Part shown: piece by piece, positions 61,889 to 64,000 of the stretch
Layout: every line of letters begins with the position of its first letter
Numbering within the stretch: position 1 is the first letter of the stretch
Assembly (NCBI RefSeq): GCF_025195125.1
Contig: NZ_JAMGSL010000011.1
Location: 211,881 to 275,880 of the forward strand
Direction of reading: 5' to 3'
DNA from: Streptomyces sp. Je 1-79
Lineage (GTDB): Bacteria; Actinomycetota; Actinomycetes; Streptomycetales; Streptomycetaceae
Length of the DNA stretch: 64,000 bases
Translations under genes and position numbers: made by a program
Notes under the pieces: generated by a model
Told to the model about the DNA's origin: nothing
The model's database searches: none
The model's input: only the letters and a program-made list of their open reading frames with translations

Positions 61889-63078
61889 CCGGCGCCGGAC
61901 AGCACGACCGCCGCGTGGGCGGCGGAGGCGAGCGTCATGTGCCGGTGCCAGCCGCGGAAGGAACGGCCCACGTAGTCCCGCAGCCCGGTCTCCTCGCCGA
62001 CGCGCGCGAAGTCCGCGTCCACGCGGTCGGTGAGCTTCGTCAGCCGCAGCAGGGGGCCGGCGCCCGGCTGCGCCATGCTCGTCAGCCAGAGCGCGGACGG
62101 CGGCCGGGTCGGGTCGGTCCACTCGCCCAGCAGGAACAGCCCGCGCGGCGCGGCGGAGCGGTCCGACAGGGCCACCGGCACCATCGCGGCGAGCGACGTC
62201 CGAGGGACGTGCCCGGCGACCGTGTCCTGCCACGGCACCGGCCGGCGGACCCCCTTGACCAGCTGGAGGATCTGCTGGGCGGGCAGCGGACCGCCCCGGA
62301 AGCCCGGCATGGCACGGTCCGCGACGGACAGCCGCTGGGAGCCGGCGATCCGGAGGAGGAAGGGGACGCCCGCCGCGGCGAGCGGGGCGACCGCCGCGGG
62401 CGCGTCGCCGTCCCGCAGGTCGATCAGGACCGGCCGGCGCGGACCCCAGCGGCGCGCGGCCTCCAGGGCGACCGCCACGGCGCACTCCTCCTGGCTCTCG
62501 GCCCCCGCCTCCTCCGGTACGCCCGCCCGGGTGCGCAGCGCGGGGTCGTGGATCCACTGCTCGGGCAGGACCAGACGCCAGTCGACGGGCGCGCTCAGCT
62601 CCTGGGAGGCGAGCCACACGCCGTAGGCCTGCTGGCCCCGGAACGACTGGCGCAGATGCGGGGCGAACCCCCGGTCGACACCGACCGAGTGCTCGCCGGT
62701 CTTCGGTATCGACATCTGGCGCACCACCCAGGCCTGGGCGGCCGTCTTCCGCTCCAGATGGGCGGCGAGCGCGGCGCGCAGCGGGCGCCAGCTCCAGGTG
62801 GAGTCGGCGATGAAGTGGTGCAGCGTCTGTTCCGTGGCCGGAGCGCCGAGATGGGCCGCGATGTTACGGGCCGTCTTACGCCCCTCGGTGGTGAGCAGCC
62901 CGCGCAGGTACTGCGCTCCCCGCTGCCGCTGGTCCTTCCTGGGGAACGACGAGAACAGCGTGGCGCAGAGCTCGGAGACGGCGTCGTCGGACACGGACGG
63001 GTCGGCGGGACGCCCGCTCCGGCACGGCACGGTCAGCGGTCGGACCGGGTCTCGTCGCCTGATGACAGCTGTGTTCAC
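61849..63078 (-). CDS. IS701-like transposase protein lacking the first catalytic Asp
   Basis: A 409-aa protein of the DDE/IS701 type. RQRGAQYLRGLLTTEGRKTARNIAAHLG opens the family's N-terminal domain. The region usually reading VVDExxIPKxGxxSVGV is VVRQMSIPKTGEHSVGV, so the first DDE aspartate is gone. QAYGVWLASQELSAPVDWRLVLPE and LIDLRDG follow. No terminal inverted repeats or target duplication flank it. It is therefore likely a domesticated, catalytically inactive relative. Such proteins are seen next to regulators of secondary metabolism in streptomycetes and may act in regulation (inference). GTG 63078 is chosen for GGAG 5 nt upstream. Confidence 0.75.
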   Translation of the reverse strand: MNTAVIRRRDPVRPLTVPCRSGRPADPSVSDDAVSELCATLFSSFPRKDQRQRGAQYLRGLLTTEGRKTARNIAAHLGAPATEQTLHHFIADSTWSWRPLRAALAAHLERKTAAQAWVVRQMSIPKTGEHSVGVDRGFAPHLRQSFRGQQAYGVWLASQELSAPVDWRLVLPEQWIHDPALRTRAGVPEEAGAESQEECAVAVALEAARRWGPRRPVLIDLRDGDAPAAVAPLAAAGVPFLLRIAGSQRLSVADRAMPGFRGGPLPAQQILQLVKGVRRPVPWQDTVAGHVPRTSLAAMVPVALSDRSAAPRGLFLLGEWTDPTRPPSALWLTSMAQPGAGPLLRLTKLTDRVDADFARVGEETGLRDYVGRSFRGWHRHMTLASAAHAAVVLSGAGYAPGRPAELASA

Positions 63079-63390
63079 GACACTCCAACCATGGGGGATG
63101 GCCTGCTCTGTTGCCCTCCAACGATCGCTTCGCGGGGGTGCCGCGGACGAGGTGTCCACGGCACCCACCTCCCGCCGCTCGTGCGTGCCGGACCACTGCT
63201 GATTCGGCCATTCCGGATATGCCAGATGGCTAGGGGCGAGCTGGTTCCGGCGGGGTGTGGCCGGACCACCACGCGGGCGGTACGGGTGCGGGGCCACCCA
63301 CCGGTCGCGGCCCGGCCGGCCTCGTCGTAGCCGCCCGTGGGGAATCCGTACGCGCCGAACCGCCGACCTGGACACGAGCGATCTCAGCCA
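63079..63390. other. intergenic region with hairpin, right of the transposase-like gene
   Basis: A 312-bp gap between the transposase-like gene and aroK on the same strand. It holds one strong hairpin: GGGTGCCG (63136-63143) with CGGCACCC (63159-63166), extended inside by GGAC/GTCC. It is either the aroK terminator or a leader element of the transposase-like gene. Codon-like sequence on the minus strand past 63078 has no start signal that I trust. Nothing else is seen. Confidence 0.45.
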
Positions 63391-63906
63391 TCAACGGCTC
63401 GACTCCAGCGCGGCCAGGACCGCGTCCGCGACCTCTTCGGGCGTGCGACCGTCGGTGGCCACGACCGCCCGGGCGACCTCGGCGTACAGGTGCCGCCGTG
63501 ACTCCGTCAGCTCCTGCCAGCGCCCGCGGGGATCGCCCGCGAGCAGCGGCCGCGCGGTGTCGAGGCCGGCGCGGCCGACCGCCTCCTCGACGCCCATCGT
63601 CAGGTGGACGACCGCGGCGTGGGCGGAGAGCAGTTCACGGGTCCCGGCGTCCAGGACCGCGCCGCCTCCCAGGGCCAGCACCCCGTCGTGCTCCACGAGC
63701 GCGGTGGCGACGGCGGCCTTCTCCAGCGCCCGGAAGTACGTCTCGCCCTCGTCGACGAAGATGTCGGCGACGGACCGCCCCTGGGCGGCGACGACGGCGT
63801 CGTCCGTGTCCCGGTAGGCGCAGCCCAGCCTCTTCGCGAGCAGCGCGCCGACGGTCGACTTGCCCACCCCCATGGGTCCGACCAGGACGATCAGGGGTGC
63901 GGTCAC
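63391..63906 (-). CDS. aroK: shikimate kinase
   Basis: A 171-aa cytoplasmic kinase phosphorylating shikimate in the chorismate pathway. Walker A GPMGVGKST is near residue 10. Shikimate-binding DTDD near 34, GETYFRALEKAAV (binding Arg) near 55, GGGAVLDAGTR near 80, and the lid with RPLLAGDPRGRWQEL near 118. It starts with GTG overlapping the aroC stop (GTGA), a coupled aroC-aroK pair. In most streptomycetes aroB follows directly; here the next gene on the strand is the transposase-like protein. Confidence 0.93.
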   Translation of the reverse strand: MTAPLIVLVGPMGVGKSTVGALLAKRLGCAYRDTDDAVVAAQGRSVADIFVDEGETYFRALEKAAVATALVEHDGVLALGGGAVLDAGTRELLSAHAAVVHLTMGVEEAVGRAGLDTARPLLAGDPRGRWQELTESRRHLYAEVARAVVATDGRTPEEVADAVLAALESSR

Positions 63907-64000
63907 CGGATCTGGAGGTGGTCGAGGTACGAGCGCACATTGCGGCGGGTCTCCGGAACACTGTCCCCGCCGAACTTCTCCACCACCGCGTCCGCGAGAA
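63903..64000 (-). CDS. aroC: chorismate synthase, C-terminal end only
   Basis: The last 31 complete codons before the TGA at 63905-63903 are read on the minus strand: DAVVEKFGGDSVPETRRNV, then RSYLDHLQIR. This is the characteristic C-terminus of actinobacterial chorismate synthase (AVLEKFGGDSxxETRRN pattern, from memory). The rest lies beyond the right edge. The stop overlaps the aroK GTG, so aroC and aroK are coupled. Confidence 0.8.
   Translation of the reverse strand, partial: LADAVVEKFGGDSVPETRRNVRSYLDHLQIR

Noticed and set aside
61849..63390. Active insertion sequence
   Set aside because: No terminal inverted repeats or target duplication were found and the first DDE aspartate is absent.

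Overview
The window looks like chromosomal DNA from a streptomycete. It is very GC-rich with strong third-position G/C bias, uses many GTG starts, has GGAGG-type ribosome sites, and contains typical actinobacterial families: SARP, IS701-like protein, PucR regulators, peptidase S37, and a citrate synthase starting close to the usual Streptomyces form. Most of it is ordinary metabolic, transport and regulatory sequence. Several short blocks show decay, small repeats or accessory character.

Region by region. 1-3.3 kb: the end of an unknown gene, a cation diffusion facilitator broken by a 34-bp palindromic insertion, and a tesB/acyl-CoA dehydrogenase pair. 3.3-5.4 kb: a membrane-anchored HTH protein with Pro-Glu repeats and a small secreted protein. 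5.4-11.6 kb: a PucR regulator, a sodium:solute symporter, a ureohydrolase and an acetolactate-synthase-like TPP enzyme. Together these suggest catabolism of arginine or a guanidino compound. 11.7-20 kb: a possible 32-aa membrane peptide, a fused heterodimer-type ABC exporter, a secreted protein, an S37 peptidase and a Tat-exported GH3 glycosidase. 20-22.2 kb: a divergent LysR/EamA exporter pair with duplicated gene ends. 22.3-26.6 kb: a LacI regulator divergent from a translationally coupled three-gene operon (Gfo/Idh/MocA, DUF993, TIM-barrel isomerase) with a perfect palindromic operator. 26.7-30.5 kb: a RecD2-type helicase and citrate synthase.

30.8-33.4 kb: copper export (copA, copZ) behind a CsoR-type box. 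33.5-38.1 kb: a Kef-like antiporter, a TetR regulator divergent from an MMPL transporter across a large symmetrical operator, and a small MerR-like protein. 38.3-45.2 kb: myo-inositol catabolism (iolE-like, iolC, iolB, iolD, mmsA). The aldolase gene of this operon appears to have lost its middle and to carry a 27-bp minisatellite. 45.3-48 kb: a lone 893-aa membrane/TPR protein of lower GC and unknown function. 48.1-53.7 kb: a subtilase, a GNAT, and an ABC system whose ATPase is fused to an exported alpha/beta hydrolase. 53.7-58.9 kb: an HTH regulator, a YfbK-like vWA lipoprotein, a DUF1772 protein, paired crcB fluoride channels and an FMN-dependent 2-hydroxyacid oxidase.

59-64 kb: a SARP activator, a GAF/PucR-type regulator and a transposase-like protein that lacks the expected first catalytic Asp. 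These sit next to aroK and the end of aroC. The expected aroB neighbour is absent, so this is either an island inserted in the primary aro operon or the border of a chorismate-fed biosynthetic cluster continuing to the right.
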